This document shows positions 16,008 through 23,737 of a stretch of DNA of 64,000 nucleotides, piece by piece (position 1 is the stretch's first letter; the number at the start of each line of letters is the position of its first letter). The position numbers and the translations under genes are program-made. The stretch comes from Flavihumibacter fluvii (lineage in GTDB: Bacteria > Bacteroidota > Bacteroidia > Chitinophagales > Chitinophagaceae): contig NZ_CP092333.1 of NCBI RefSeq assembly GCF_018595675.2, forward strand, positions 3,806,001 through 3,870,000. Reading direction: 5' to 3'. The notes beneath the pieces are model-generated. The model was not told the origin of the DNA. It saw only the letters and a list, made by a program, of their open reading frames with translations, and searched no databases.

Positions 16008-16931
16008 GTGATAACACAGATCTCACATAACAGGATTGGCAGGATTTTCCTGGTGCCTTTGGATAAAACTGATTATCCGGCAACTAGCCTCAACCTGCAC
16101 GCTGCTCACAAAGCAAAGGCTTTCCAGGGCACTATTCGTTTGCATGAATATCTCTCTTCCGACGGCTCCCTGTTTTTATTCGCCTATGCGCTGCAACCTG
16201 CTGTGGTTCTTAGAAAGCAGGATGATGCTGGTGGACTGAAATTACTGGTGATGGTGCAGGGTAGCCTTACTTTACAGGCAGGCATAAACGAAAAGATCTT
16301 CTTAACGGAAGGCAAATTGTGTCTTTTCCGTTCAGCAGATTATACCATTGATCTTCCTGAAGCTACGCAGGTGAGATACTTTCTTTTTGATATCGATCCA
16401 CTGGTGATTCGTTTCGGCCTGGTTAACCTTTCCGAAGGCCGCTACAACCTTACCGCCACTATGCTGGCTCACCTGGCGGATATTTTGAATCCACCAAAGC
16501 AGCTGGCATACCCCGGGCAATGGCTGTCCATGCAGTTGTTGAACCTGCTGTACCAGGTGGGGGAAGAAATTGTGTTGGAAGGGCAGCGCACCAATAGTAA
16601 TAATTACCATATCGATTTTGCCCACGCGGCAGATGCCTTCATTCATCGCAACCTCGCGCGGAATTTCACCACTAAGGAAATTTCGAAACATGTGGGCCTC
16701 AATGAATGCGATCTCAAAAATGCGTTCAGCAATCTTTTTGGAATGGGCATGGGCAAGTGGCAGAATAAACTCCGGATGGAAAGGGCTAAGCAGTTATTAC
16801 AACAATCGGATAAGTCCATCTTCGATATCGCCATAGAATGTGGTTATGGCGCCCCCAGTTCTTTACGCTACAATTTTCTCATAGAAACCGATCAGACTCC
16901 CGCCAACTGGCGCAAAAACAATAAGCTATGA
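16008..16931 (+). CDS. AraC-family transcription regulator
   Basis: 307 residues with a GTG start at 16,008. The N-terminal 180 residues form a cupin-like sensing region (GTIRLHEYL, LKLLVMVQGSLTLQAG). The C-terminal 95 residues are the double helix-turn-helix: ARNFTTKEISKHVGLNECDL, then FGMGMGKWQNKLRMERAKQL, then SIFDIAIECGYGAPSSLRYN. This replaces the ECF sigma factor that usually accompanies FecR proteins. The stop overlaps the FecR-like gene by 4 bases, so the two are co-translated. The paired AAATCGGGA repeats lie upstream. The ligand is unknown. Confidence 0.85.
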   Translation: MITQISHNRIGRIFLVPLDKTDYPATSLNLHAAHKAKAFQGTIRLHEYLSSDGSLFLFAYALQPAVVLRKQDDAGGLKLLVMVQGSLTLQAGINEKIFLTEGKLCLFRSADYTIDLPEATQVRYFLFDIDPLVIRFGLVNLSEGRYNLTATMLAHLADILNPPKQLAYPGQWLSMQLLNLLYQVGEEIVLEGQRTNSNNYHIDFAHAADAFIHRNLARNFTTKEISKHVGLNECDLKNAFSNLFGMGMGKWQNKLRMERAKQLLQQSDKSIFDIAIECGYGAPSSLRYNFLIETDQTPANWRKNNKL

Positions 16932-17590
16932 ACACGCTAAAACAACGCATAATAGATGTAGGTGCCTATGCCAACGTCACCCCCCGTGCAGCAGAACTGA
17001 TACAGCGCTTTTTCCTTGACCTGGCCACCCAGGAAGAAAAGGATGAACTGGATGCGTGGATGAACGAAAGCCAGGCCAATGAAACCATGTTCGACTTAAT
17101 GATAGAAGCGAACAAGGGCGGAACCGGTCCCGCTTTCATCAGTGTGCTCATGAAAGTGGTAAAAAAGGCGCCGCCTAAACCAATGAGTCGCAGAAAGAAA
17201 ATCATACTTCGCAGCTTAGGGGTGGCGCTGGTGGTGCTTTTGCTGGATCATTTTATGCCTTCGCATCCGCTCTCCAGGTTGGTGTATGGTCCAAAGGGGC
17301 CGGACTTTGTAGAACGCACGGTGGAAACGGGCGCGGAAACCAAAACCGTTTGGCTGCCTGACAGCTCCCGCGTTGAATTGCTGCCGCATTCGAAGCTCGG
17401 CTATCCTGCTGACTTTTTCTGGTCCCAGAAGCGGGTGGAGCTCACCGGCAGTGCAAAATTTGATGTGCGTGCTTCTGGTGATGCGCCATTACGGGTAAGG
17501 TCCGGTGATGTGTGGGTAGAGATCCCTTTTGGCACTTTGACCCTCCTCAGCGACAGCGGAAAACTGGTTGTACAACAACGCACACAATAA
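16928..17590 (+). CDS. Short FecR-like transmembrane protein
   Basis: 220 residues. The cytoplasmic N-terminus (AELIQRFFLDLATQEEKDEL DAWM) is the FecR sensor/anti-sigma-type segment. One membrane helix follows (SLGVALVVLLLDHFM, about residues 98-113), then a periplasmic FecR domain (TKTVWLPDSSRVELLPHSKL, VELTGSAKFDVRAS). It stops after the FecR core and lacks the C-terminal STN-contacting part, so it is much shorter than the 320-400 residues usual for the family. No ECF sigma or TonB receptor is beside it; it overlaps an AraC gene instead, so signalling probably differs from the FecIRA scheme. Confidence 0.8.
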   Translation: MNTLKQRIIDVGAYANVTPRAAELIQRFFLDLATQEEKDELDAWMNESQANETMFDLMIEANKGGTGPAFISVLMKVVKKAPPKPMSRRKKIILRSLGVALVVLLLDHFMPSHPLSRLVYGPKGPDFVERTVETGAETKTVWLPDSSRVELLPHSKLGYPADFFWSQKRVELTGSAKFDVRASGDAPLRVRSGDVWVEIPFGTLTLLSDSGKLVVQQRTQ

Positions 17591-17609
17591 CCCCCCTAAA
17601 TATTCCTAT

Positions 17610-17930
17610 ATGCTCAAGTTAGTCATGTTGTTACCCAATGGCCGTAAATGGGACAATGTACCTGTATCCAGCATCCAGTATGTGGTGTGCGACAAGCGCT
17701 TGCGCAAACTGGTCACGGTTGACCGCGAGTATCGCCTCAGTTCCAGCCTGGAGGCCATCGAAGCCCAGCTTCCGAAGCAGCTATTTGTACGGACGCATAA
17801 AAGCTGTATCGTCTCCGTGAGTTATATCAGTTCCATCGGAAAATCCGAGCTCACTATTGCCGGCAGGTCATTACCGGTAGCACGCCGCGTGCGACCCGTT
17901 TTATATAAAAGGTTCGCGAAACTATCTTAA
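17610..17930 (+). CDS. Second stand-alone LytTR DNA-binding protein
   Basis: 107 residues from the ATG at 17,610, 20 bases after the FecR stop; a longer frame from 17,568 would overlap the FecR gene and adds no conserved residues. It carries VSSIQYVVCDKRLRKLVTVD, SLEAIEAQLPKQLFVRTHKS and the basic tail RRVRPVLYKRF, all typical of LytTR. No receiver domain. It is likely a partner or rival of the LytTR protein at 13,955 on the 21-bp-spaced repeats. Confidence 0.8.
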   Translation: MLKLVMLLPNGRKWDNVPVSSIQYVVCDKRLRKLVTVDREYRLSSSLEAIEAQLPKQLFVRTHKSCIVSVSYISSIGKSELTIAGRSLPVARRVRPVLYKRFAKLS

Positions 17931-17952
17931 TGCCCACACTATACAATTAGTT

Positions 17953-18318
17953 ATGAATGCATTCCAACAGTACGTAAAAAAACTGGAAGCCAATCCAAAT
18001 ATTCCGCCAGAGATAGCCCACTTTTTCAAGCTTGGTTTCCTTAAAATCGAACTGACCAGGGCGGAGGGAAAAGAATTTGATACCTGGCTTTATGCCACCA
18101 TTACCCCACATTCAATAGAATTGCTGGATAAATTTTTCCAACACACAGTCACTGCAGAAGAAATGGATGAATTAGACGAGTGGCTACAGGAAAGCGCTGC
18201 CAATGATCAATTGTTCAACCTGCTGCTGGAATTGGATTTCAAACAAACCAGCATCGAATCTATTCCCATGCTCAGCAAGCTGCTATCACGGGAGGAAACG
18301 GGTATTTTCCCGGTATGA
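17953..18318 (+). CDS. Orphan FecR-N-terminal-like soluble protein
   Basis: 121 residues with no membrane helix. The second half (LLDKFFQHTVTAEEMDELDE, WLQESAANDQLFNLL) matches the N-terminal cytoplasmic segment of the FecR protein at 16,928 but ends in LLSREETGIFPV without helix or FecR domain. Its first half looks like a weaker second copy of the same repeat (PPEIAHFFKLGFLKIELTRA EGKEFDTWL). It could compete with the membrane FecR protein for a cytoplasmic partner; this is inference. Its C-terminus survives in the hybrid gene at 58,609 and in a relic at 30,663. Confidence 0.65.
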   Translation: MNAFQQYVKKLEANPNIPPEIAHFFKLGFLKIELTRAEGKEFDTWLYATITPHSIELLDKFFQHTVTAEEMDELDEWLQESAANDQLFNLLLELDFKQTSIESIPMLSKLLSREETGIFPV

Positions 18319-18581
18319 CCATATTGGGGATTTGTTTATATTAAAGCCGCTTTTCGGTTAGCTGTGACCGATGTGGCGAAGCCGTGTGGTTATTTGGCGC
18401 AGGCATCGACAATATGATTTGTATAGCGACAATCTTAAAAATACATATGATCAGCGCCTGGGTTTAAACAAATCGGATTGTCCTTACCACAATTCATAAT
18501 GTATACTTGAAAGGAGATGATAATCAAGCTTAATTTTATCGAAGCGGATCATTTAATTTGTAAATATTCGCGTTGCAAGCA
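18319..18581 (+). other. attI-like leader and insertion boundary (copy 1)
   Basis: Non-coding and strongly conserved with 58,870-59,122, for example TTGGGGATTTGTTTATATTA, GGCATCGACAATATGATTTG and GATCAGCGCCTGG. The similarity ends at AAATATTCGC then GTT (18,572). After that GTT the two copies carry different cassettes. The core GTTGCAAGCA (18,572-18,581) is the exact complement of TGCTTGCAAC, the left core of the first attC-like site of this array. This is what a primary integron attachment site beside its first cassette should look like. It may also carry the promoter that drives the array, but no clear box was identified. Confidence 0.6.
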
Positions 18582-18595
18582 ATTATAATGACGTT

Positions 18596-19435
18596 ATGAA
18601 ATTAGCATATATATTAATTCTACTTCTATTATGTGGACACATCAATGCTCAAAGAATGTCCATTATTGATGCGTTACACTTAAATGAGGAACTTGATTAT
18701 AGAGGAAAAAAACCTATTAAAATTGTTGAAAACAATATTAACTACAGCATTATAAAAACTGAAATCCGTGATAGAATTATCAAAGCTTTCGATAAAAGTG
18801 GCATGATGACAAATTTTGAATTTTATAGTGACAATGACGACAGTTTTTTTGCCAGAGTATCTTTTGTTAATGACACAATCAATAAAATCAAAATTGCTAA
18901 AACAACTGAGGTGAAGCAAAAAAAAGGAATTCATAAAGAAATGTCCAAATACTTCTATGACAGTAAATCATATTTAACTGGTTCAATAGACCTCGAAGGA
19001 GATAGCAATGTCATTCGTAAAACAACCATTGTTTGTAATGAAAAAGGACATCCAACTGAACTTACATTATTTGACAGTAAGGATAAATTCATTGCACAAG
19101 AAACAGCAACCTACTATTACAACTTAAACAAGGTTGTTAGGAATATTGAGCTAAGTGAACAAACAGTTATTAATAATAAAGACTCTTCGAAAATCAGTTT
19201 AAAAAATGAAAACTTATTTCCATCTGAAAATGAAATTTTTAATAATTATGGAGACAAAGTAAAATGGAAGGGAAACCGTGAATTTGATAAAGATTCCTTT
19301 TATGAGAGAGAATACATTTATGACAGCTTTGGTAACTGGACTGAAAGTAAAATTTACATTGTGAGGATTCAGAAAAACGGTGAAACATTTAAAGAAATCA
19401 AAAGTATTATAAGCAGACAAATTACATACGAATAA
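18596..19435 (+). CDS. Hypothetical exported protein (first cassette of array 2)
   Basis: 279 residues with a signal peptide (MKLAYILILLLLCGHINAQ). The mature protein is Lys/Asn-rich with repeated tyrosine-containing strands (YFYDSKSYLTGSIDL, ATYYYNLNKVV, YIYDSFGNWTESK) reminiscent of YD/RHS-like beta repeats, but no family is certain. The start codon lies 24 bases after the attI-like core and the gene is followed at once by attC site 1a, so it is the array's leading, presumably best expressed, cassette. A+T-rich compared with the module upstream. Confidence 0.65.
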   Translation: MKLAYILILLLLCGHINAQRMSIIDALHLNEELDYRGKKPIKIVENNINYSIIKTEIRDRIIKAFDKSGMMTNFEFYSDNDDSFFARVSFVNDTINKIKIAKTTEVKQKKGIHKEMSKYFYDSKSYLTGSIDLEGDSNVIRKTTIVCNEKGHPTELTLFDSKDKFIAQETATYYYNLNKVVRNIELSEQTVINNKDSSKISLKNENLFPSENEIFNNYGDKVKWKGNREFDKDSFYEREYIYDSFGNWTESKIYIVRIQKNGETFKEIKSIISRQITYE

Positions 19436-19441
19436 AAATAA

Positions 19442-19643
19442 CTGCTTGCAACATGGGGTTTTGTGCAAGTTGGGCTGACGGAATATGCCTCAACATTTGT
19501 GTTTCAATTTAGCTTCAGTTCTAGCTGGACGTTATAAATTTGGCAATTGAATAAAACATCAACAATACTGCAAAACTCAACTTCGGTTACGGGCAGACGG
19601 AATTCTATTTCCCAACCTGCACAAAGCCCTGTTCGTTGGCTGC
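19442..19643 (+). repeat. attC-like recombination site 1a
   Basis: The left core TGCTTGCAAC ends at 19,452, then GGGGTTTTGTGCAAGTTGGG. Right arm CCCAACCTGCACAAAGCCC. Right core GTTGGCTGC (19,635-19,643), the exact complement of GCAGCCAAC at 20,951-20,959. It resembles site B (2,364-2,558) over most of its length. Confidence 0.8.
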
Positions 19644-19684
19644 TACTCTAACAGACCAACCAATTATTTATTGATATTGAAGGA

Positions 19685-20131
19685 ATGACACCAGCCGAAT
19701 ACAAAAACGATGGTAAAATCTAATTATCAATTTCAGTTTTGCAGAAAGTCCTTTTGGTAATTTGATTGTTGCTTCCACACCGAAAGGAATTTGCTTTATG
19801 GCTTTTAATAACGATGAAAAAAATCTTGATTTGATACAGCAAAATGCTTTATTCATTTTTATAAATGATTGAACCAAATTGGATCAAATAAAACTGCATT
19901 TAAATGGTACAGATTTTCAGGTGAAATTTTGGGAAACGCGTTTAAAAATTCCAATGGGGGAACTATCTACTTAAGGCAGTATTGCAAATAAAATAGGTAA
20001 TCCTGTTGCTTATTGCTGTTCCTTGCCACAGAGTAATATAATCAAATGGAAATATTGGTGGATATATGTGAGGAAAGACGAGAAAAACGGAAATCATTGG
20101 TTGGGAAAGTGCTAAAACAGATAAGCACTAA
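19685..20131 (+). pseudogene. Decayed methylated-DNA--cysteine methyltransferase (Ada/Ogt-like)
   Basis: Several frames together recover an Ada/Ogt C-terminal domain: MTPAEYKN at 19,685, FAESPFGNLIVASTPKGICF, GTDFQVKFWET, IPMG followed by LST, GSIANKIGNP, and PCHRVI encoded at 20,021-20,038 (the alkyl-acceptor Cys motif), ending with GWESAKTDKH. Stops and frameshifts separate these blocks, and the region between SIANKIGNP and PCHRV is shortened. The protein would have repaired O6-alkylguanine. It lies in the same cassette as the alpha/beta hydrolase, so this cassette once held two genes. Confidence 0.8.
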
Positions 20132-20209
20132 TTTAGCAAGAAATGGGTTTTATATCTTTAAATGTGTATTCATCTTTGCATCATTATAGAAAATTGAAAA
20201 TTTCAAAAG

Positions 20210-20932
20210 ATGAGTACATTCATTTTAGTTCACGGTTCGTGGCACAGCTCCTGGAATTGGCACAAAGTAGTTCCAATACTAGAAAAGCAAGGGCATAAAG
20301 CAGTATCTATTGACTTGCCAGGTATGGGTAGAGACAAAACGCCTATTCAAAACGTTACTTTGGAATTAGCAGTAAATAAATTACTTGAAGTAATTGACAA
20401 TACAGAAGACAAAGTTGTTTTAGTAGGACACAGCAAAAATGGCATTATCGTTTCACAGGCTGCTGAATACAGAGCAGATAAAATTGAGAAGTTGATTTAT
20501 TTGGCTGCCTATTTAATTCCTAATGGCAAGACACAGGCTGAATATTCAGTACAGGACACAGAAGGCGTATTAAAGCCCTATGTTGACAGATTTCCTGAAA
20601 CGAACTCACACACTTTGCAACCAATAATTTACAAAGAAGGTCTATACCACGACTGCGATGATGATATAGCTGAAATGGCAAAATGTATTTTAAGTCACGA
20701 AAGTGTTGCAACAGGAATAACACCATTGCAACTTACAGAAACAAATTATGGCAGTTTGCCGAAATATTACATAGAGTGTACTGAAGACAGAGCAGTAACG
20801 CCATTTATTCAGCAAAAAATGTACACAGAGACGCCCTGCAAAAAGGTATATCAAATGGCGACTAGTCATTCACCATTTTTCAGTAAGCCAAAAGAATTAT
20901 GCAGTATTTTAACAGAAATTGCTATCAGCTGA
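20210..20932 (+). CDS. Alpha/beta-fold hydrolase (esterase-like)
   Basis: 240 residues. FILVHGSWHSSWNW gives the oxyanion-hole HG motif, VVLVGHSKNGIIVSQ the nucleophile elbow with Ser, and ATSHSPFFSKP the catalytic His; the acid is probably the Asp in ECTEDRAVTP. It resembles plant-type and bacterial methyl-ester/polyketide esterases of the salicylate-esterase group. The substrate cannot be told from sequence. Cytoplasmic. It ends 18 bases before the left core of attC site 1b, in a cassette shared with a decayed alkyltransferase. Confidence 0.85.
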   Translation: MSTFILVHGSWHSSWNWHKVVPILEKQGHKAVSIDLPGMGRDKTPIQNVTLELAVNKLLEVIDNTEDKVVLVGHSKNGIIVSQAAEYRADKIEKLIYLAAYLIPNGKTQAEYSVQDTEGVLKPYVDRFPETNSHTLQPIIYKEGLYHDCDDDIAEMAKCILSHESVATGITPLQLTETNYGSLPKYYIECTEDRAVTPFIQQKMYTETPCKKVYQMATSHSPFFSKPKELCSILTEIAIS

Positions 20933-20950
20933 CTTGACAGGAGAGGAGCA

Positions 20951-21365
20951 GCAGCCAACATCGTATTGGCATTAGTTGTAATAGTTAATAGTGGCTTACG
21001 GCGACTAATTTCCTTCAAAGCTTCTTCGACACCAGTGTGGTAAAGTTCCTTACTCCGGTAAAAACTGTAACAGCTGGTGCCCATAAGTTTGCAGGCACGA
21101 GTAACGTTGTTTAATTGTTCCGTTAAATTGAGGAGGCCAACGCGAGATTTGATTAACTTAGTTTATAAGCTCATGATCTAACATTTTGGGGGTTTTAATA
21201 ACGGAATAACAATCGGTATTTGTAATTCTGTTCAGCTTCAGTTTCAGCAGGCAAATATCTATCGGCTTTTGTACATATCTTCAACTTTATATTTTCAATC
21301 AGCATCGGTACCGGGCTGACCTAATACTATTTTCCAACCTGCTCAAAGCCCTACCCGGTAGCAGC
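20951..21365 (+). repeat. attC-like site 1b, interrupted by an IS remnant
   Basis: The left core GCAGCCAAC (20,951-20,959) is followed by ATCGTATTGGC. The right arm is CCAACCTGCTCAAAGCCC and the right core GGTAGCAGC (21,357-21,365), one change from GTTAGCAGC whose complement GCTGCTAAC opens site 1c. The middle is split by 20,975-21,205. The altered GTT suggests the site is no longer active. Confidence 0.65.
20975..21205 (-). mobile_element. Internally deleted IS481-like remnant
   Basis: On the minus strand this matches the first part of the IS at 10,613: end sequence CATTTTGGGG, then the coding start and the helix-turn-helix coding part (MGTSCYSFYRSKELYHTG). It then jumps to the other terminal repeat (TTGTAATAGTTAATAG). 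About 230 bases remain, with no catalytic core. It has landed inside an attC-like site. Confidence 0.75.
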
Positions 21366-21415
21366 ATCCCGTTGACACAGCTTATAATATTGACACTAAA
21401 CAAACCTAAAGCAGA

Positions 21416-22117
21416 ATGGAACAAGCTTATAAAAATATCGGACTCTTCATTGTTATTGTTTTGGCATTTGTAATTTTGGGTTTCTATAATTCTTATTACG
21501 GTTTAATCCCATCTTTTAAGGGAGTTTCAGTTCCTATGCATATCCATGGAACCATAATGCTATGTTGGTTTCTTTTATTAATTGCTCAACCCATTCTAAT
21601 AAGGCAGAATAAATTTGAATTGCACAAAAAGCTGGGAAAAATTTCCTATGTCTTAGCACCGCTTGTAGTTCTCTCAATCTTGTTAGTTTCAAAAGCACAG
21701 TTCCTGCACAACTTTAATTTACAAACACGAAAAGATAACATTGCAATTTTGACTTTGGATTTGCCACTAGCTTTTACATTTGCAACTTTTTACATTCTGG
21801 CAATGCTAAATAGTAAACGCACATCTTATCATATGCGTTATATGATATCAACAGCCTTATTGATTATGATTGCTGGGACAGTAAGAGTTTTCCTAAACTA
21901 TTTTAGTTTAGAGTTCCAGCAGGCTATCCTATGTGGTTGGTTGTTAATAGTGGGCCTTACCTTATTTTTTGTTATTTATGACCTGACAAAAAGAAGTTCT
22001 TATAAACCATATCTCATTGCATTAATATTTTTTTTAGGTAATTATTCTATTTGGCTCTGTCGTTATACATCAGGATGGCAAGCTTTTGGAGGTAAGTGGG
22101 CAGATATATTTTATTAA
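21416..22117 (+). CDS. Multi-pass membrane protein, DUF2306-like (cassette gene)
   Basis: 233 residues with about six membrane helices. The motif MHIHGTIMLCWFLLLIAQP then ELHKKLGKISY (His and His-x-x-x-G pair) fits DUF2306-type or cytochrome-b561-like membrane proteins, where these histidines may bind haem. Later helices are LDLPLAFTFATFYILAML, HMRYMISTALLIMIAG and AILCGWLLIVGLTLFFVIY. Function unknown. It has a cassette of its own between sites 1b and 1c. Family assignment is moderate; membrane location is certain. Confidence 0.7.
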   Translation: MEQAYKNIGLFIVIVLAFVILGFYNSYYGLIPSFKGVSVPMHIHGTIMLCWFLLLIAQPILIRQNKFELHKKLGKISYVLAPLVVLSILLVSKAQFLHNFNLQTRKDNIAILTLDLPLAFTFATFYILAMLNSKRTSYHMRYMISTALLIMIAGTVRVFLNYFSLEFQQAILCGWLLIVGLTLFFVIYDLTKRSSYKPYLIALIFFLGNYSIWLCRYTSGWQAFGGKWADIFY

Positions 22118-22144
22118 TAATATTTTCTCATGATGATTAGTGCT

Positions 22145-22343
22145 GCTGCTAACAAAGCGGCTTGCTGCTATGCTGGCTGACCTGCAAATCCTCATCTTTT
22201 TGTAATGCTGTCAGCAGCAGTTCCGGCAGACTTACATTATTCAGCATTTGTACTTATCTTAATCATTAGTTTTTCAATTGGGCTAACGTTGTGGCGTGAA
22301 TGCTATAAAATTCCAGCACAGCACCAATGCCCTACCGTTGTGT
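22145..22343 (+). repeat. attC-like recombination site 1c
   Basis: Left core GCTGCTAAC (22,145-22,153), arm AAAGCGGCTTGCTGCTATGC; right arm GCACAGCACCAATGCCC; right core GTTGTGT (22,337-22,343), matching the next left core GCACAAC with one change. Confidence 0.7.
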
Positions 22344-22390
22344 ATAAGTGTAAGAGAACCTTTAATTTTAAAAAGTCAATATCAAAATAA

Positions 22391-22816
22391 ATGAAAACAA
22401 AGCCGACATTGAAAAGCCTCTTCACAAAGTCATTCATTGCTGTATTCATATTGACATTAAATTTTGGATTAATGGCACAAAATCAGAATTCTTCAGACGT
22501 TAAAGACTTTAAAATCAAAATTGAAAAGACTGATAACGGAATTAAAATGCAAAGTCTTAAAGGTAGTGCTTGGGTTGACTTAAGTTTTAGTCTTCCTAAC
22601 GACAAACCACAAACTATAGACGAATACGGAATGACAACATTAGACAAGGTATCCTCAGATAAAGATGTCAATCTTGCAGATTTCTTATTCACAATTACAA
22701 AGACAAAAAACGGAATTAAATTAACAGGCATTGAAGGAACTGCTTGGAAAGAGTTAAGTTTTACCCTTACAAAAAATGGACAACAAATGATTGATCAATT
22801 TGGAATGACCGAGTAA
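22391..22816 (+). CDS. Exported protein with two tandem beta repeats (cassette gene)
   Basis: 141 residues. Signal peptide (SFIAVFILTLNFGLMAQ). The mature part is an internal duplication of about 45 residues: FKIKIEKTDNGIKMQSLKGS AWVDLSFSL..TIDEYGMT and FLFTITKTKNGIKLTGIEGT AWKELSFTL..MIDQFGMT. Family not recognised. Exported, probably periplasmic. The repeat units differ enough to be old. It fills the cassette between sites 1c and 1d. Confidence 0.7.
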   Translation: MKTKPTLKSLFTKSFIAVFILTLNFGLMAQNQNSSDVKDFKIKIEKTDNGIKMQSLKGSAWVDLSFSLPNDKPQTIDEYGMTTLDKVSSDKDVNLADFLFTITKTKNGIKLTGIEGTAWKELSFTLTKNGQQMIDQFGMTE

Positions 22817-22831
22817 ATGTAAAACAACTCC

Positions 22832-23026
22832 GCACAACAGCTGCATTGGCCATTGCAGCGGGCGACGTGCAAGGCATCGGCTATAGTTTGCTGTCGGCAG
22901 TAGTTCCAGCTAAACGTTAGCAATTTGACTTTTGTAGATTAATTCAGCTATGGTTTTTCAAACAGCCTTGGTGCCAGCAGACGTTTATCAAATACCCTGC
23001 CATCGCCAATGCTTCATGTTAGCGAC
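22832..23026 (+). repeat. attC-like recombination site 1d
   Basis: Left core GCACAAC (22,832-22,838), arm GCTGCATTGGCCATTGCAGC; right arm CCCTGCCATCGCCAATGC; right core GTTAGCGAC (23,018-23,026). Confidence 0.7.
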
Positions 23027-23049
23027 TAGTTAGTATCCTAAATAAGAGA

Positions 23050-23502
23050 ATGTTAAATAAAATAAGAGAAATAGTTGATGAAGTTGACTTTAGTGGAGGT
23101 GACAGCACATGGTTTGATCTTTGGCATCTTCATTTATATGATAATGACAAAATTAGGGATACATCCGAGAATTTGGAGGATTATTTGAAGTTGCTAATTG
23201 AAAGTTATAAGATCGTTCGGGTAAAGTTGGATAAATTTCCAAAGCAATTTCAATTATGGATTGAAATTGATGAGGAGGAGTTTTCACAAAATGCTATTTA
23301 TGTACATTCCGAGAATCCAAACGCACTCAATTTTCCTATCAAATACCCTAAGGACATTTGTATTCGTCCAAAGAATAGAAAAGTTGAATCTTTTATGTTG
23401 AGCCAGGGTTTAGCATTTATAGGAATTGCTGGTATGGATGGAAATATTTTCTGTTTTTATGATGTTAATTTTGGTGTTCCATTAAGCCAAACCAGCCGCT
23501 AA
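23050..23502 (+). CDS. Hypothetical protein (cassette gene)
   Basis: 150 residues, acidic and soluble, with aromatic-rich segments (GDSTWFDLWHLHLYDNDK, KQFQLWIEIDEEEF, GMDGNIFCFYDVNFGVPL). The general look (small, acidic, Trp-rich) is like immunity-type proteins of Bacteroidota, but no family was recognised. The stop TAA is part of the left core of the next attC-like site. Confidence 0.6.
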   Translation: MLNKIREIVDEVDFSGGDSTWFDLWHLHLYDNDKIRDTSENLEDYLKLLIESYKIVRVKLDKFPKQFQLWIEIDEEEFSQNAIYVHSENPNALNFPIKYPKDICIRPKNRKVESFMLSQGLAFIGIAGMDGNIFCFYDVNFGVPLSQTSR

Positions 23503-23695
23503 AAGTGCAGTTTGGCTCTAGTGGGGCGGACGGGATAAACATTCTACGATAGAACATATCCAAGCAATAGTTTCAGCCGATCAATTAAATGATTCTTAGG
23601 TATTTTAATTTCAACAACTAATAGATATTCAGCGGCTGCAATGGGTGAACAGAATTATTAATTCCCACCAGTGCCATGCTGGCGCCGTTGGCAGC
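23496..23695 (+). repeat. attC-like recombination site 1e
   Basis: The left core is degenerate, CCGCTAAA (expected CGCTAAC). Arm AGTGCAGTTTGGCTCTAGTGG; right arm CCACCAGTGCCATGCTGGC; right core GTTGGCAGC (23,687-23,695). Loss of the AAC core suggests reduced activity. Confidence 0.6.
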
Positions 23696-23737
23696 GATAA
23701 GTTTAGAACACAACCTTCAAAATAACACAAAGGGAAA

